Source of the DNA: Cyanoderma ruficeps
Lineage: Eukaryota; Chordata; Aves; Passeriformes; Timaliidae
Assembly: GCA_008694505.1 (NCBI GenBank)
Contig: VZDJ01000623.1
Span: 15,464,988 to 15,528,987, forward strand
Length of the DNA stretch: 64,000 nucleotides
Direction: 5' to 3'
Part shown: piece after piece, positions 1 to 12,829 of the stretch
Numbering within the stretch: the stretch's first letter is position 1
Layout of the letters: the number at the start of each line of letters is the position of its first letter
Translations under genes and position numbers: made by a program
The notes under the pieces: model-generated
What the model saw: the letters and a program-made list of their open reading frames with translations, nothing else
Databases searched by the model: none
What the model was told of the DNA's origin: nothing

Positions 1-288
1 AAACCCAGGCCAGAACAAGTTAGACAACTTGAAAAAACTTAGTGCTCTAACAAGGACTCCAGCAGAGGCTTTGGCCACAAACAAGAAAGCTGAAAGATGG
101 CATTATGACTGTGTATTAAATTTACTTGTAATTTCTCTTACTGTTCTGCATTGCAAACAGAGTAGCTGCACAGTGGTAGGAAAGAATGTGCCAGGTGGTT
201 ATGGGCCCAGAATTACCATTTTGCCTATGTATTATCTACTTAAAAATGCAACCTTAATTAAGGCTCAGGCACGGCAGCTGACAAATAG
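1..288. other. unannotated unique sequence
   Basis: AT-rich stretch with no recognisable repeat, exon or RNA gene. One frame stays open for 89 codons, but its composition is not protein-like and no family is recognised. It ends at the candidate left target duplication (283-288) of the LTR that follows. Confidence 0.5.
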
Positions 289-778
289 TGGTCGGTGAGT
301 GCGTGAGTTTTTCCAGTAATGAGAATTCCTTGCAGAAAGCACAAGTGCAACAGCATTTTATTCACTATGGAAATCTAGGACTCCATTCAAGGAGAGCACA
401 TGCAGAGCACACTGCTCTTAATTGGGAAGATGTAATTAAAGTATCCACGAGCCACCAGCGTGTGGAGACACCTAATGGACGTTATGGAAAGCAGAGCATT
501 ATGCCGGACTATTCTCAGCGGTTTATTTCCCAAAAAAGCCACAGCTCAAAGTGGATGCCAGTGAGCAAAACAGCGAGTGACAATCCCAGTCACTAAGCCA
601 TAGGAACAAGCTTGACAGATCCATCAGGAAAACCCACATGGCTCCTCAGGAGCCATGACTGACATGACAGAAAAGCAAAGTAGCTGCTCAGCAAGTTTTC
701 AAGCCTGAAGACCAAGTGCAGAAAGTCCTGCAAAAACCCCCATATCCTCCTTTCTATGAACCAGGGAATTTCTGCTCA
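289..778 (-). mobile_element. candidate solo LTR of an endogenous retrovirus
   Basis: Read on the minus strand, the segment begins TG (from 778) and ends CA (at 289). AATAAA lies near 358-363, about 70 bases before that end, where an LTR R/U5 region would put it. A second minus-strand AATAAA lies near 522-528. The flanks are aaatag (283-288) and gaatag (779-784), a possible 6-bp target duplication with one mismatch. No primer-binding site or internal retroviral sequence adjoins it, so it would be a solo LTR. The length of 490 bp fits the class. I do not recognise the family, and a chance TG...CA frame with an imperfect duplication is possible. The 102-codon plus-strand frame at 288-596 lies inside it and is taken as spurious. 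Confidence 0.38.
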
Positions 779-784
779 GAATAG

Positions 785-2999
785 CTGAAGGGGCTGCCAG
801 GTCCATTTGTTTGCCCACCAGGAATGGATCTCATTCTGCTGCCCCATGGGCATTTATCAGAAGATGCACAGGCCAGGAGGACACACCTGCAGGATACAAC
901 CATCTCACCTACACCTATACCTGCCTGCTCAGGTTAGAACCCTGAGAACCTTTAACAGAGGTGCCAAACTGGAGAGATTACTCTATTAAAACAAAAAATG
1001 GGACATTTGACACTTAAAAGGAATCACTTAAGCACCCACCAATATTACCAGGTTGAAACAGTGAAGGGTGAAGCAGTCAAGGGCAGCAGGAGAACAGTGT
1101 GGCAGCCTGAAGCCATGACCAAGCTCAGGTTGCTGAATGATTGATGAAATAATGCATTTACCCTGCTAGGAGAAGGAAATAGCTTGCAGGGCTTAATGGT
1201 AAGAAATTTAAAACTGATAAAAGGCAGAGGGTGGGATCTGGCTTAAGCAAATCCTAACACAACCTGACCCCTCACCTCCACAGTATACTTATTACCTACA
1301 CCACAGGAGACAGACACAATGGATAACAAGAATACCAAAAATTTGCATTTCATAGACACTATATTGTATTAGGACTCAGTTATAACATATTTTCAATATT
1401 AATAAACTCATTTTTATAAGATTAAATCCTTGAAAAATTGACAACTACCTGAAGCAAGCTCAACTATGGCTTTAGACACAAATTTTAATATCATGGGAGC
1501 CCCTTTGAACTACATTCAATATCCATACAAAGGGCTTATGATGCTTAAAGTTATAAAAATAGATCAGTAAGTCTTGATTTGTGCTTACAGCTGAATCCTG
1601 TTTCACTCTGAGGAAACCCATTGAGTTGGGGATCTGTATCGATAAGACAGCGGTGTCTGGGTAAAACCACAGAGAGAATCTTCCTATTGTGCCCTTTGGC
1701 TAATGCACACAGAACTGCATTTGTATGCACAAGGGATGCAGCCAGCCGTGACACTTGTGAAAGGGTTGCAAAGCTGTTCTACTCAGATTAAAAATAAAAG
1801 TAAATAGTCCTCTTAGTATTATGTACACTTAACATGGAAAAACTTGTCTGTAGAGGAGCAATAGAGGAAAAACTGAGCATTCACAATGTGTTGAAGAGAA
1901 TTGGGCAGGAAGGACTTGTAACTGGCAATTCTTTAATTAACATTAACATCCAAACTAAACTGGAAGTGTCACTGCTACAGCAGCAGCCATGTAAATCCGA
2001 GAATCTCTGAAATGGAGCTAAGACAGAATTAATTCAAGCACAAACAAAAATAACTGTGTTATTAACTGAGGGGATGAGTGGTCATTTCTCTTCCCTTTGA
2101 AGATATGAATTTATTTTATGTACTTTGATTCTGCAAAGAAGGTGGCCCTTTAATGATCTATCCAGGACAAGGAAAACATGTTTATTTTAAAAAGGAGTAT
2201 GCCATAACATTTAATTTCTTTTTATAGCCATTACTTAAGACTTGATTCAAAATACAAATCTCAAAAACTCCTGGTGTAATCACACCTTTAATATTTTAGA
2301 TCGTGTTCATTATAAATAAGCTTCTTCTAGAATAATGTGATCTAAAAGACAAGCTGTCAAAATTCCTTGTTAAATATAAACTGACAGAATTGGAAACATG
2401 CTCAGCTGAAAAATAGCAAAGTTTATGTACAAGATATTATTAACAGTTCATGATCTTTCACATACACTGTTCATTAGTAGAACCTATGGCCTGAAAGTTG
2501 CCATCAGTTCATATTTCAAAAGAGATTTTTCTTTAGCAGCTTTTTCTAAATGTTGTGTCAATGACTGTCCATAACTCAACTAGCACCCTGCCATGTAATG
2601 GAAGTATTCAACAAGATGATTCAACCACACATGATATTGTTTTGTTAAGGAATAGGTGAAAAAAGCTTGAAAAAAACCCTGAAAAATCACATGAGTCTCT
2701 TTGGGAACCAATAGAGGCAAATATTTTCTGCTTTTTGCAAACACATCTATGCTGTCCTAAACTGTTTGAGGTTTTTTCAGTTGAAATTTGGCAAATGTAT
2801 TCATCTTTAATGAGCCAAAGCCTAGACATTTGAAATAGTGTTTTACAGATGTTTCCAAAATATTTTACCAAACACAGACCACAAATATAGCTTCCAAGAG
2901 CCAATCACAGACTAAGCCGTCTGGAAAAGAGAAATGCAACATCATGCATAGTGTTTTCTCACAATAAATGACACAAAAAATATCTGATTGCCAAAATGG
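785..2999. other. unannotated unique sequence
   Basis: About 2.2 kb, AT-rich, with scattered short open frames (for example minus strand 1551-1754 and 2608-2904) that do not resemble known proteins. I see no CR1 tail, LTR or tandem repeat. It is most simply intergenic or intronic DNA. Confidence 0.5.
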
Positions 3000-4137
3000 T
3001 GCTGGGAGAAAACCAAAATGTGACTGGTGATTCTCATGAGTCACACTAGGACCAGCACAGTTTAACATCTTTGCTGGTGACATGGACAGTGGGATATTGA
3101 GGGCACTCTCAGCACTTTTGCCGATGACACCAAGCCATGTTGTGTAGTCATTTGCTGGAGGGAAGGGATGCCATCCAGAGGGGCCTGGATAGAGGCTTGG
3201 GAGGTGAGCCTGTGTGAACCTCAAGTTCAATGAGGCCAAGGGGAAGGGGTCTTGCACCTGGGTCAGAGTGATCTCAAGAAAAATACAAAGAATGGGCAGA
3301 GAATGGATTGAGAGCAGACCTGAGGACGAGGACTTGGGAGTGCTGGTTGATGAGAAGCTCAATGTGGCCCAGCCATGGCCACTCACAGCCCAGAGACCCA
3401 ACCATCTCCTGGGCTGCATCCAAAGCAGCGTGGCCCACAGAGTGAGGGAGCAGATTTTGCCCCTCTCCTCCACTCTGGTGAGACCCTGCCTGGAGTGCTG
3501 TGTCCAGCTCTGGGGAGCTCTGTTTCTCTGTTTTCATCCAACATAAAGATATGGACCTACTGGAGCAAGTCCTGAGGAGGCCACAAAGATGATCAGAGAG
3601 CTGGAGCACATCTGGTATGGAGAGGCTGAGAAAGTTGAGGCTGTTAAGGCTGCCAAAGAGAAAGTTCTGGAGAAAACTTATAGCACTTTCCAGTACCTAA
3701 AGGGACTGCAAGGAAGATGGAGAGGGATGCAGAGAATAGCTTTAAACTGCCAGAAGACAAGCTTGGATGAGATGAGTTCTGCTGGTCAAAGCATGGTCCT
3801 AATAACACCACGGTTGCACATTCAACCCCATATGAGCCATCCACTGAAGAGCTCAGCTGGACACAGTGATCCTTGTGGGTCCCTTTGAGCTCAGAATATC
3901 CTGTGATTCTTAGATAAATGGAAGAAATTCTTTACTCAGAGCCTGGTGAGACACTGGCACAGGTTGCCAAGAGAAGCTATGACTGCCCCATCCCTGGAAG
4001 GGCTCAAGGCCAGGTTGGATGGGGCTCTGAGCAACCTGGTCTAGTGGAAGCTATTCCTGCCAATGGACAGCGAGGTTGGAATGGGATGATCTTTAAGGTC
4101 CCTTCCAACCCAAACCATTCTCTGTTTCTATGATTCT
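3000..4137 (+). mobile_element. CR1 LINE, 5'-truncated, with RT remnant and intact 3' end
   Basis: Chicken-repeat-1 non-LTR retrotransposon in sense orientation, about 1 kb of element plus a nested SINE. Near 3050-3095 one frame reads G-P-A-Q-F-N-I-F-A-G-D, equivalent to the conserved GPxLFNIF block of CR1 reverse transcriptase. At 3117-3134 it reads F-A-D-D-T-K, the catalytic FADD box. Frameshifts and stops follow, so the protein is dead. The typical CR1 3' region is present from about 3985: a CCATCCCTGGAAG-like start, the GGTTGGATGGGGCTCTGAGC block, GATGATCTTTAAGGTCCC, and a final TTCTATGATTCT at 4127-4135. A tRNA-derived SINE interrupts it at about 3769-3908, and a piece of the CR1 just before the SINE is also missing. 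Truncation at the 5' end is normal for CR1. All open frames within 2865-4133 on either strand belong to this element or are shadows. Confidence 0.93.
3769..3908 (+). mobile_element. tRNA-Ile-derived SINE with CR1-type 3' tail (TguSINE1-like), nested in CR1
   Basis: The head, about 3769-3839, aligns by eye with tRNA-Ile(AAT). It keeps the D-arm TGGTCAAAGC (cf. TGGTTAGAGC), the anticodon-loop stretch CCTAATAACACC with anticodon AAT, the T-arm TTCAACCCC, and an acceptor end like GAGCCA. The cloverleaf stems are eroded, so it is not a working tRNA gene. The tail, 3850-3908, is the 3' end of a different CR1 subfamily (CAGTGATCCTTGTGGGTCCC, then TGTGATTCT). It is close to the reverse complement of the antisense CR1 at 19955-20010. 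Possible direct repeats flank it, cttggat (3762-3768) and cttagat (3909-3915). The CR1 host sequence resumes at 3916 with GGAAGAAATTC. It is known that songbirds carry a tRNA-Ile SINE moved by CR1 enzymes; naming this copy TguSINE1-like is inference from structure. Confidence 0.78.
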
Positions 4138-6014
4138 AAAAGTTCAGAATCTCATTTTTGGCTTCTTTCCTTTCCTGCAGGTGGAATGCACCACTCCCTG
4201 AAGTCCCCTGATTTCTCTTTGGCAGGACAATAGGAATCATATAGTGGATGAGCTGCTTGCTGATTAGCCTGGCAAGTGACAAAACAAAACCCAAACCTGC
4301 TGGGTACCAACTGCTGCCCAGCAAATGACGAAATGAAAGATAAGGAAGGGAATAAGTACATTGGTAAGTGCCGTAAAGTGTTAAAGCAAGAACCTGGATC
4401 ATCTGGATCCTGCCTAATGAATATTTTCTCCAGGAAAAAACTTTCCTTCTCAAAAATCCCCATAAATCTCTCTACTAGTGACCCCTCCTTGAAATTTCTC
4501 TGTGTAAGAACGTCAGTCTTGATGCTATGAACAATTCACATAAAGCTATGCATGAAATTTTAAATGAAAAATATGAATAAAAAGTTTCTTTGCTGTTTTA
4601 TAGTTTTGTAGTGATAATTACACCTTTTAGTTTCTCTGTCTTAATCATTACATCTCTGACACAGACCAGTTGGTGTAAGGTATAAAACCATACACAAACT
4701 TTTTTTCTTATGCAGAAGATGCCTTTTCTGGCAGCTATTAACTTTCTTGTTATATTTAAGATTCAGCATTTAAGAACCTGACTCAGATTCTAAAAATCTA
4801 TGACACACATGCACACATACAACCGAAACAACCTGGCACTGAGGGCCACAGAAATTAAAGAATGCATGTAAGACAAGTGGTTAATAAGAAAAGATGTAAT
4901 AAAAACTCCTGAACAGCTAGAGCTCTCCAGAGAAGCAGAAGGAAACAAAAAAAAGTTAAAACCAGAGTTTGGCAAGGACAGATAGGAACAGGAAGATTTT
5001 CTTTGGATTACTTCAATCACAGATGTACTGGATTTGTACATTAGCCTGTGACTGAGGCAGAAAAAATAATTTATCAGAATGTGAAGCACAAACACGAATA
5101 TTGAGTTTCTTGATACAAATGAAGCTATTGAGAGAGATATGTTTCATAACAGAACTCAGAGGAAAAAGTTGGATAGTTTATAACAGATTTGATACTGCTG
5201 AGACAAACATGCAGTTTTCAAGGACTTGTGATATTTCTGATTCTGGAGATCATATTGAGCAATAAGAGCTCCAAATGGAGAGAGGGGGAGATGTGAGGAA
5301 TTCCTTATTCCAACTCCAGGACAAAAAGAGAGAACATTTCCAGGATTTCAGACCAAAAGTAAACCTGACTGCGGGTTCTGAAAGGAAGTGAAGAGAAAAT
5401 GGACACAATTAGAAAAATCTCTCCAGATGAATCTGTAGACTCAAATTGAAGGAATTTGCAAAACCAGTGTGGGGGGCTCAGTTAAAACAGACACTAAACC
5501 AGTTCTAAGCTCTATTTGTTGCCTTTGGAAAAGCTTTCCATATTTTTGAGAAACAGAAGCCTAAATATATTAAAAATAATAAAATTTTACCACGGCCTCA
5601 TTGAAGAGGCATTTGCACCCTATGTGCCCACAATGAGTTTTTTCCTAATTAGTTGAGCATGGCAGGGAAGTTTAATGCAATAGCTGAAACCGTTTGAAGA
5701 GAAGACATACTTGCACACCACACAAGTAACCACAGATTAGGCTGTGGATAAATGATTCTCATTGTAGGTTTACAGGAGCTTGACTTAAGGATAAAGGAAA
5801 ATCTTGAAAAAATATGGTTCGTATTTTTTTCAGAGAAAGAGCATATTGATTCAAGGGCTGAAAACACAGCAAATGCTCAGGCTCATTATGAGAGCTTAGG
5901 GTGTAAGACAGAAGCCTATGAGGGTAAAAATCAATTCTATCATGTCTTTAATAGTATTGGAAAGCTGTCCAGAATACAACAATACAAGATACAAACAGAA
6001 TACAAGATAAATAT
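4138..6014. other. unannotated unique sequence
   Basis: About 1.9 kb between two CR1 copies. It is AT-rich, and the longest open frames are about 100 codons (for example minus strand 4136-4463 and 4790-5095, plus strand 5752-6063). They are unlike known proteins, and the last of these runs into a CR1 tail. No repeat recognised. Confidence 0.5.
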
Positions 6015-6158
6015 GATGCCCCATCCCTGGCAGTGTTCACAGCTGGGTTGGATGAGAGCCTAAGTGATCTGCTCTAGTGGAAGGTGTCCCTGCCCATGGC
6101 AAGAAGCTTGGATGAGATGACCTTTAAGGTCCCTTCCAACACAAACCATTCTATGATG
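6015..6158 (+). mobile_element. CR1 LINE 3'-end fragment
   Basis: Short 5'-truncated CR1 in sense orientation. It starts GATGCCCCATCCCTGG, continues with the GGTTGGATGAGAGCCTAAG block, then GGAAGGTGTCCCTGCCCATGG and GACCTTTAAGGTCCCTTCC, and ends CCATTCTATGATG at 6158. It is of the same subfamily as the 3' end at 3985-4135 and moderately diverged. It has no coding capacity. Confidence 0.9.
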
Positions 6159-9100
6159 AAATTCAATTGTCCCATTACAAGTGTCCCTAGGAATGCTCCT
6201 CCAGTGCTCAGACACAGATGCCAACAAGTAGAACAAATGCCTGAGACTGATGTATACATGGTCCAGAAAACTTTCCTATCACAGATGCTTTTGTCTACCA
6301 GTGCTACAGTACAAGATGAAGTTTGTCAAAAATAATGCTAGATATTGACACCTTATTTAAGGAAATTATAACCATAATCCCTTTAAGAATACTGAAAGAA
6401 CTTCTTGCTGTAGGTGACATTTTAATAATTAATATTTAATTGATATGAAACTTAGGGACAAAAAGAAAACAATATGATAATATATCCCAATATGAGAATT
6501 CAAGAAATTGGAGATCTATGTAGATATTAAGATGTTATCCATACCAGAAATATTCATGCACTGAGTTGGAATGACTATTTCCACTATACAGAAACAACAC
6601 TCTTAGAAAACAGGAAAGTCTCCATCTTTACCTGTGCATATAAGCATGTAAAAGGCTTTACATATTAAATTCTGAACCTGGCATACCAGATGCGATAATG
6701 ATAAATAATGGGTCACAATATGAATTCTTCTGAGCTAAAGTACATTGCAAAAATGTGTGCAATTTACCTTGAACCCAGATCATCCACAATCTAATCCTTT
6801 TGTGGAGAAAGCTATCAAAATTGCTTTAAAGGATGCTTGAAAAAAAAAGAACTTTGGCATGCTGAAGTTGAAAAGCCATGCCTCTGATTCTCGACCTCAG
6901 AAGTACAAACCATGTGGAGACAGGCCCAAAGCAGCAGCTATTTTCTTCAAAAAGGATTCATAAAAAAAGGCAGAGGTGGAATTGAGATTCAGGAACTCTT
7001 AAGTTCTTATCTTTAAGCTCACTTCTCAGGGACAGAAAATATAGACTAAATAAGTTCATTGTTTATTTTAGAATATTTTTTCTCAGTTTAATATTTGGTT
7101 AAATAGAGCAGTAAGTAAATTCATTCCACTGAAAGTTTAAGACCATTGTTTGTTTCTGTTTATCTGAAGAAGATTACTGTCCTGACACCCACTCATATAT
7201 AATAAATAATTTATATACACTTCCTTTATTAATTTATACCACAGGAGAATGAATTTCAGCAGTCAATTAAAGCAGCTGCACATCACATTAAGGATTCCCT
7301 GTTTAATTGTTCACAAGGACTACAATACACTATCACACCACCCAGTCCTGACTCTGCAGGATCTGACTGTGAGCAGTCAGACTCATTTGGGAGAACGATG
7401 AGAAACTCTTGATGGGCAGATGGGGCATAGCCTGTCCCCATCCTTGTGTCTGCTGGTGGGCAGGCTCAAGCCCAAGGCATGAAATTCCACATCATTTCAC
7501 CCAATAATAGCTCTGGAGAATTTTAATGCATACATAACATAAGCCCTCTCTTTTTCTGTTTACTTTATTTGGCCTTTACTTCATACTATGGCTGCTTTCT
7601 ATTATATGCTATAGAAACTACTTGCATTGCTTCACAATTTTTAGTTCTTAATTATGCAAAGTAGCCTACTTCATGCCAAAAGGAAAAATTATCCAACTTC
7701 TTTCTTGAGGTTTTTGTATCCTCTCATTCATTTCACTTCCATCTCATCTCTAAATGAAAAATCTCAATTCATTCAATCCCTATTTGTATCAGAATGTTTC
7801 ACCTCATTCAGCAATATGATACTCCACAAGCTCTGATATCTCCTTTTTGTAATAACATGGCCAGACCCGAGCAGTATTAAAATAGGTTTCACCAACTGAT
7901 CTATGCAAAATGCTTTATAAAAACCTTTGTGCTGTTTAACATCCTATTCTTTAGGAATTCTCACATCTTGTCAGCTTTTCTTATTACAAATATGCATGGA
8001 GCAGAAGTCTTCATTGTACCTCCTACAGGGAAGCTATGTCCTTGCCCATTAAATATGTACCAGCTGTGACATTTAGTTGGTTTTCATTGTGCCAAAGATT
8101 ATGATACTCAGATACGTTGCACACATTCAGAATATCAAACTTCAGCTGAAATACTCCCTGGAGAAGGGAAAAGTGGCTGTCAGCAAGTGACCTTATAAAG
8201 AGCAGAAGCAAATAAATATATCAAGGGCATTAGGGAATATATGAGAGGAAACCAAGAAGAAAGCAAGAAACTAATTTAGCAAAATTAAGGTCAAAGTATT
8301 TTTTAAACGTATGAGCTATTGGAGGTCTCCATCACATGAGTGGAGAAATCTTTATTCAAAACACTTTGAGAATATAACACAAAGCCACTTCTATGTCTGG
8401 GCACTGCTCCTGCTGGTGACCTCCTTAAAAGAACCAAGCACTGACTGAGTCAAAAATCTTACACTGCATGCAATCTGAAAATATGAAATCGTGCTAAAAT
8501 GATTAAAACAATGATTAGATAAATTTCAATCTGTAAAAATGTCTTATGTTCAGCTACTGAGGTTAAATAAAACAGTAAAAAAATTCTAACTGAAGCTGTT
8601 CCTTAGATGTCTGTTAATTTATTATGACAAAAACTCGGTGGCTTCAGGCAAATACACACAAGTTTAGCTTTACACATGTGAAGAGTCATGTTAAAGACAA
8701 ATAGATCACTCACAATTTCAAGTTAAGCAGAGTGGTACATCTTTGAAAAACTGAGCCAAAATGTCAAACTCCCATTGTGTTTAAAAAACACACTTTGGCA
8801 ATCCCGAACACAGTGTTAGCCTGGTAATTTATACTGAAAACAAACAAATGCACTAAAGAGCGTTTATAAATATTAATTTGATATTTCTACCGACACAAAT
8901 AAATAAAAACTATAAAGTCAAATATTAAAATAATAGGATATGCTTGTGTGTTATGTCTCTTACACATTGCGGAGTTTGGTTAATGATTTTCTACTTTTTA
9001 TATTTCCAAACAAATTTCCTTTGCAAAACGTTCTGCATCTTATGGGAACCTAACCATGAATTTCAATTTTTTTTCATTTCAAGAAGGCAGATGAGAGAAG

Positions 9101-11394
9101 TGCCTGTTTACTTGTCACTTGAAATGCAGATAGAAGTCATCCACATGCAGATAAAAGAGTCCCTCCGTGTCATACCAAGTAGCAGTGGTTAATTGTGATG
9201 CATCATGAAGAATATGCATTGTCGAGAAACAGACACATTAATCTTGGGAAATGTCATCAGGCAGATCAAGACACACTAGTCAATAAAACCCAAACGGTTT
9301 TGTCACTCTGGAGGTAAAAAGAAGAGATGAGTTAACTACAAATAAGCACGGGGACTTCTAGTTCAGTTTTAACAGCACTTTCCTTTAACTTTGAGTTTTA
9401 GATTCTCCCCCACTGACTTCAGTCAGAAATCATGTGCTGTATTTCCATAACAGTTTCAGAGGGTTTTCCATCTAGTTTGTTCCAAAATCTTAATCAAGAC
9501 CTCCCTCCTTTCACATCCTCTATAAAACAAAAACATCTGAAAGTGTTTTTGTTAGAAATATGACATCCTGGTATTGAGCCTCTAACCTTTGATGACCATC
9601 ATGAGGCACCCTCAGCTACAGCACCACCAGCCTGTGACTGGACAAATGCTGTGAGCGCACCAAGAAGCTGAGGGCGTTTGCCATGAAATGGGGGTCTGCT
9701 GCCAGGAGACCCCCCCAGACAGATTTATCACTGGCTAGAGCTACCTAAGGCAAAAAAGTATTTAAATTGCACCTAAGACAAATCAGGGTTTCTCTGTTGT
9801 TGCCCTGAGCTTTCTGTCTTTTTGTCCTTCTGTAGAACTTTCTCACGCAGCTTCATGAAAACAACATCTATTCTTAGAATGTTTACATACTTCTCCTGTG
9901 AGAGAAGAAATGATTGATGGTGATGTCCACCATCCAGGTTGAAGAGGTGGCAACCTGTCCAGCCAATCTCTTGACCTCTGTACATATGTATAAACACTGG
10001 AGTCAGATTTAAATTAGGGGAGAGAGTTTTCCAAAACAACCGTAGTGTAAGTAAATTGGGACACGCCCAGCTTCGGCCCACAACACTCTACTGACTATAT
10101 TCTTCTATGAAGCAGCGTTTCTGATCCTGCAATCAACCTTTCAAGGTGCATATTTTCTATTTGCCTCATGCTCCTGCTCTTTGTTTGTTGGGATAACTAC
10201 AGACCTCCTGAAAAGAACTTAACTTTCAAGCTGCACAGAAGGTCCCTAGTACTTGGGTCCCATTCTCCCACATCTGGAGAACAAGCACATGAAGGCCCTT
10301 GTGAAACCAACTATGCAGGAACCAGTCCCTCACAAGTCATTTGCTGTAACCAATTAAGCCACAAAGACTTCTTCACTCATGCAAAAAACCCATTTTCTAC
10401 CTTCCCTGGGTCCAACTGAAACTATGACAAACAGTTACCAAATAAATAATATTGTTTATTTTTGTGATACCATTATCACCTAAATGATATTAGGTGATCT
10501 CCAACTTGCTAGTTTCTAGGAGATATAGCCTTGCCTTGGTTATATCACCAATATTATAAAACCAAGAATGAACAGAATTGCAGTTAAGGTTGGGGCAGAG
10601 GAGGAAAGGAAAAAGACACAGTAACACAGGCTTGAGATAGTTCTTGATCTGTGCCTAGAACAAAGCACTGTTTATTATTGTGGCCCTCAGATCACGGACC
10701 AGGGCCCTGTTGAGATAAGGGACTCAGAACATCCCCATTTCAAACAGAAAACATCTGAGGCTCCCAGACAGCCAGGGAATACAAGAATTATCAGTCAGCA
10801 TGAAAAGGATCTGCCTTGGCACACTATCAGCTTGTCAAGGTTTCTGTAAGGCATCACAGGAAAAAAAAGACTTCTAAAATGACTTGAAAGTTGCTTTGTT
10901 GCTGTTTCAGAGAGCTCCTTCCACATGTGAGGGTAAGCATGGGAAAGGTGATGAGTTGAAGATGTAAAAACAAGAGGAAGGGATCTGGTATCATCAGCAC
11001 ATCAAAGATGGGAACTGACATTTAAAATGAACAAGAGAAGACAAACCATGTGGGGATGAGACAAGAGGGTTGTTCAAAATGAACACAAGATTAGGTTGTA
11101 CAAAGAAAGACAGAGGAACTAATGGAACAGTGCAGGAAGGAGGTGATGTTGTCAATGTACTGGGATAGGACAATGCCTCTGTGTGTAAGTTTTGAATTCA
11201 TTTAAATGGGAGAAGACTGGAGAAGAGAATGTTGTCTTGCGTGAGACGCCAGGGATAAGAGCCTGGGTAAGACTTCTAGTGATGTTACAGTCACAAAAAG
11301 ACCACATCCTGAAAAGAGGGTATGCAGAAGGACTTGTAAGACCTGACCAGACTGGATATGAGAAAGCTCACCTTGATGATTTTGGCCTCAAAAA
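6159..11394. other. long stretch without recognisable genes or repeats
   Basis: About 5.2 kb of AT-rich DNA. Short homopolymer runs occur (for example A9 near 6840). All open frames are 60-103 codons without protein character. I see no exon with both splice signals and a convincing frame, and no CR1 tail or LTR. Old repeats eroded beyond recognition by eye cannot be excluded. Confidence 0.5.
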
Positions 11395-11780
11395 GAGACT
11401 AAAAGTGACAGCAATGGAAAATATTCTTTTCAGCCTGGAGAAAAAGGAGGCTCAGTGGAGACATTATCACTCTCTACAACCACCTGAAAGGAGTCTGTAG
11501 CCAGGTAGGAGTCAATCGCACAAGAACAAATTGCCCCACATTGCAGAGGAGGTTTAGACTAGATAGTAGGAAAACAGCTCCTCACTGAAAAGGTGGTCAG
11601 TCCTTGGAACAAGTAGCCCAGGGAAGTGGTGGAATCACCATACCTGGAAGTGTTCAAAAGACCTGTGGATGTGGCACTTGTGGATATGGTTTTACAGTGG
11701 GTTTGGCAGTACTGAGTTAATGGCTTGGCTCAATGACCATAGAGGTAATTTCCTAACAGTTCTGTGGGCCTATGACTATC
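11395..11780 (+). mobile_element. CR1 LINE 3' portion (CR1-Y/X-like subfamily)
   Basis: Sense CR1 with a different 3' end from the copies at 4 and 6 kb. It shows TTCAGCCTGGAGAAAAAGGA (11431-11450), the ACAACCACCTGAAAGGAG block, GGTTTAGACTAGATAGTAGG, then GTGGAATCACCATACCTGG and AGTGTTCAAAAGACCTGTGG. The end is a decayed form of the usual pyrimidine-rich tail (GACCATAGAGGTAATTTCC, then CTATGACTAT near 11770-11779). Substitutions are frequent, so it is an older copy. The frames at 11192-11500 and 11669-11857 overlap it and are not genes. Confidence 0.8.
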
Positions 11781-12829
11781 AATTATTGAGAGTCATGCAT
11801 CAGAGGTGGCTAAAACTGATCACCAGATGTCAGACCTGTCAAAAAAGCAACTCCTGACCACTGTTTGGACATAAAAATAATAAAAATTGCCTGAATTATC
11901 TAGACAAGTCTGTGCCCCACCAACATAGACAAATTTGCATTTGTGCACAACAGTACCAAGAAACAAGTTAAAAAAGGAGTAAAGAAAAATCAAGGGCAGA
12001 TCTTTGTGGCATTCTCATAGAAAGATGGAGAAGGATCAGAAGATGACAAAATGTGGTTCAAAATGGGACAAAAATGTGACAAATATGATTCCAAATAAGA
12101 CAAGATCACAAAAAAAATTATTCAAAAGATGTTGAAATCCCTAAAGAGGAAGAACATCCTGGGAAAAGGGTATGGTCAATGGCATCAAAAGCAGCTGTAG
12201 GTCAATGAGGGCAGAGGCACATACAGAGAGACTTGGCTTGGTGTGAGCCCCTGCAGCCTTAGCTGAAGGCAGGGAAGGGATGACAGTTGGACTGAAGAAA
12301 GTCTAAATCAGAATCAGAAGAGAAAGTTTTATTTTAAGACAAAATCTCTCACTTCATCTGTTCTGTATTCTTTCATATTTTTGGCTTCATGCACTTACAA
12401 TTTCCTACTTATGTAACTCCTAGGAAGTGTGCAGATGGAGAAGAATTATTGGAATTATGGTCCTAAGGCTGGATAAGAGTTTCTGGACAGTTGCCATATG
12501 CCCAGACTTGCTGGGACTCTTTATATAAACACTGGGATCAAAGTGGCCCTCCCCCTCCCCTCCAGGGAGCACACCCCCAAGGTAAGGCTCATCTTTATCA
12601 AGGGAAAGATTGAGAGCATCCCTCATTCAGTGCTTCTGAACCACAAAGTCAGGCAAGAAAAGCTGGCAATGTCTCCTGCTCATGTGGCAGCAACCCTGCT
12701 TTCCACTCTGGAGCTCCCTTCTTCAATCTGCGAGGTGTCACACCAAGCCAGAGGCTGTCACAGTTGCAGTGCTGTTGCTTTGTGCTGCATTGCCTCAGTG
12801 GATAAAGATTTCATTTTCTAGAGCTGCAG
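11781..12829. other. unannotated sequence, purine-rich in part
   Basis: About 1 kb. From roughly 11940 to 12140 it is A/G-rich with loosely repeated words such as GGGACAAAAATGTGACAAA. It holds no recognisable gene or transposon. The frame at plus 12498-12821 (107 codons) is not protein-like. Confidence 0.45.

Noticed and set aside
2865..3609. Long overlapping frames on both strands (up to 202 codons)
   Set aside because: They lie in the CR1 element. The real remnant is the frame with the FADD box, already broken by stops.
3766..3839. A functional tRNA-Ile gene
   Set aside because: The anticodon loop is kept, but the D-arm and acceptor stems no longer pair, and the sequence continues into a CR1-type tail. 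It is the head of a SINE.
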